A program made the translations under genes and the position numbers. From contig JAIESW010000070.1 in the NCBI GenBank assembly GCA_019745565.1, positions 1 through 43,627 of the forward strand: 43,627 nucleotides of DNA. The letters are read 5' to 3'. This DNA comes from Burkholderiales bacterium (GTDB lineage: Bacteria > Pseudomonadota > Gammaproteobacteria > Burkholderiales > Ga0077523). Shown in pieces: positions 43,581-43,627 of this stretch (its first letter is position 1; each line of letters starts with the position of its first letter). The notes under the pieces are model-generated. The model was not told where the DNA came from. It saw only the letters and a list, made by a program, of their open reading frames with translations, and searched no databases.

Positions 43581-43627
43581 CGCGCGGCTCCAGGTGTCGG
43601 ACACGCGAGTTTAAGGCCCGGAGAAAA

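Overview
The window is a GC-rich chromosomal segment. Its gene content points to a betaproteobacterium, probably Burkholderiales-like or an uncultivated relative. The supporting signs are a trxA-rho-rpmE2 order, a Bug/TctC-type tripartite transporter binding protein, a phasin with a BktB-type thiolase (polyhydroxyalkanoate metabolism), a DUF1631 protein and an orphan CobD/CbiB-family protein. There are no rRNA or tRNA genes, no phage or IS genes and no CRISPR array. This assignment is inferred from gene content only.

Layout. 1-3033: 7Fe ferredoxin fdxA (-), then thioredoxin, Rho and type-B ribosomal protein L31 (+), closed by a strong terminator. 3073-7650: a tightly coupled (+) run of a GT39/ArnT-like membrane glycosyltransferase, an acyl-CoA synthetase, Hsp33 and Hsp15, with successive genes joined by ATGA, GTGA and TTGA overlaps. 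7831-10361: two thiolases, the second BktB-like. 10516-13857 (-): a five-PAS GGDEF-EAL protein. 14064-19806 (+): phasin with its own promoter and terminator, glucose-6-phosphate isomerase, and a large PAS-hybrid histidine kinase. 19834-21702: oligoribonuclease (-) divergent from an M48/Ste24-type protease (+).

22302-29106 is a (-) strand operon read from right to left: two peptide-type ABC permeases, a binding protein, an acetamidase/formamidase, two ABC ATPases and a GNAT acetyltransferase. Repeats occur between its genes: composite palindromes, and a telomere-like heptamer array of ten GGGGCTA units just upstream of the acetamidase. 29333-32696 (+) is the most interesting locus. A candidate flagellar sigma-28 promoter is followed by a clear cyclic-di-GMP-I (GEMM) riboswitch, which leads into a 1004-residue DUF1631 protein with a long glycine-rich segment and a PilZ-like C-terminus.

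33003-36591: DAHP synthase, RsgA GTPase, an orphan CobD/CbiB-family membrane protein (-) and a secreted SRPBCC protein. 36686-40551 (-): a catabolic operon of TctC-type binding protein, class III CoA-transferase, RraA/HMG-aldolase-like protein and HpaI-like aldolase, suggesting uptake and aldol cleavage of a carboxylic acid. 40639-43580 (-): a membrane-anchored TIR-domain protein, a possible 50-residue membrane peptide and glucose-6-phosphate dehydrogenase.

Two themes recur. One is carbon storage and central carbon flow (thiolases, phasin, pgi, zwf). The other is c-di-GMP signalling (GGDEF-EAL enzyme, riboswitch, PilZ-like tail). At least four copies of a 90-160 bp GC-rich composite palindrome lie between genes and look like a dispersed, non-coding repeat family.
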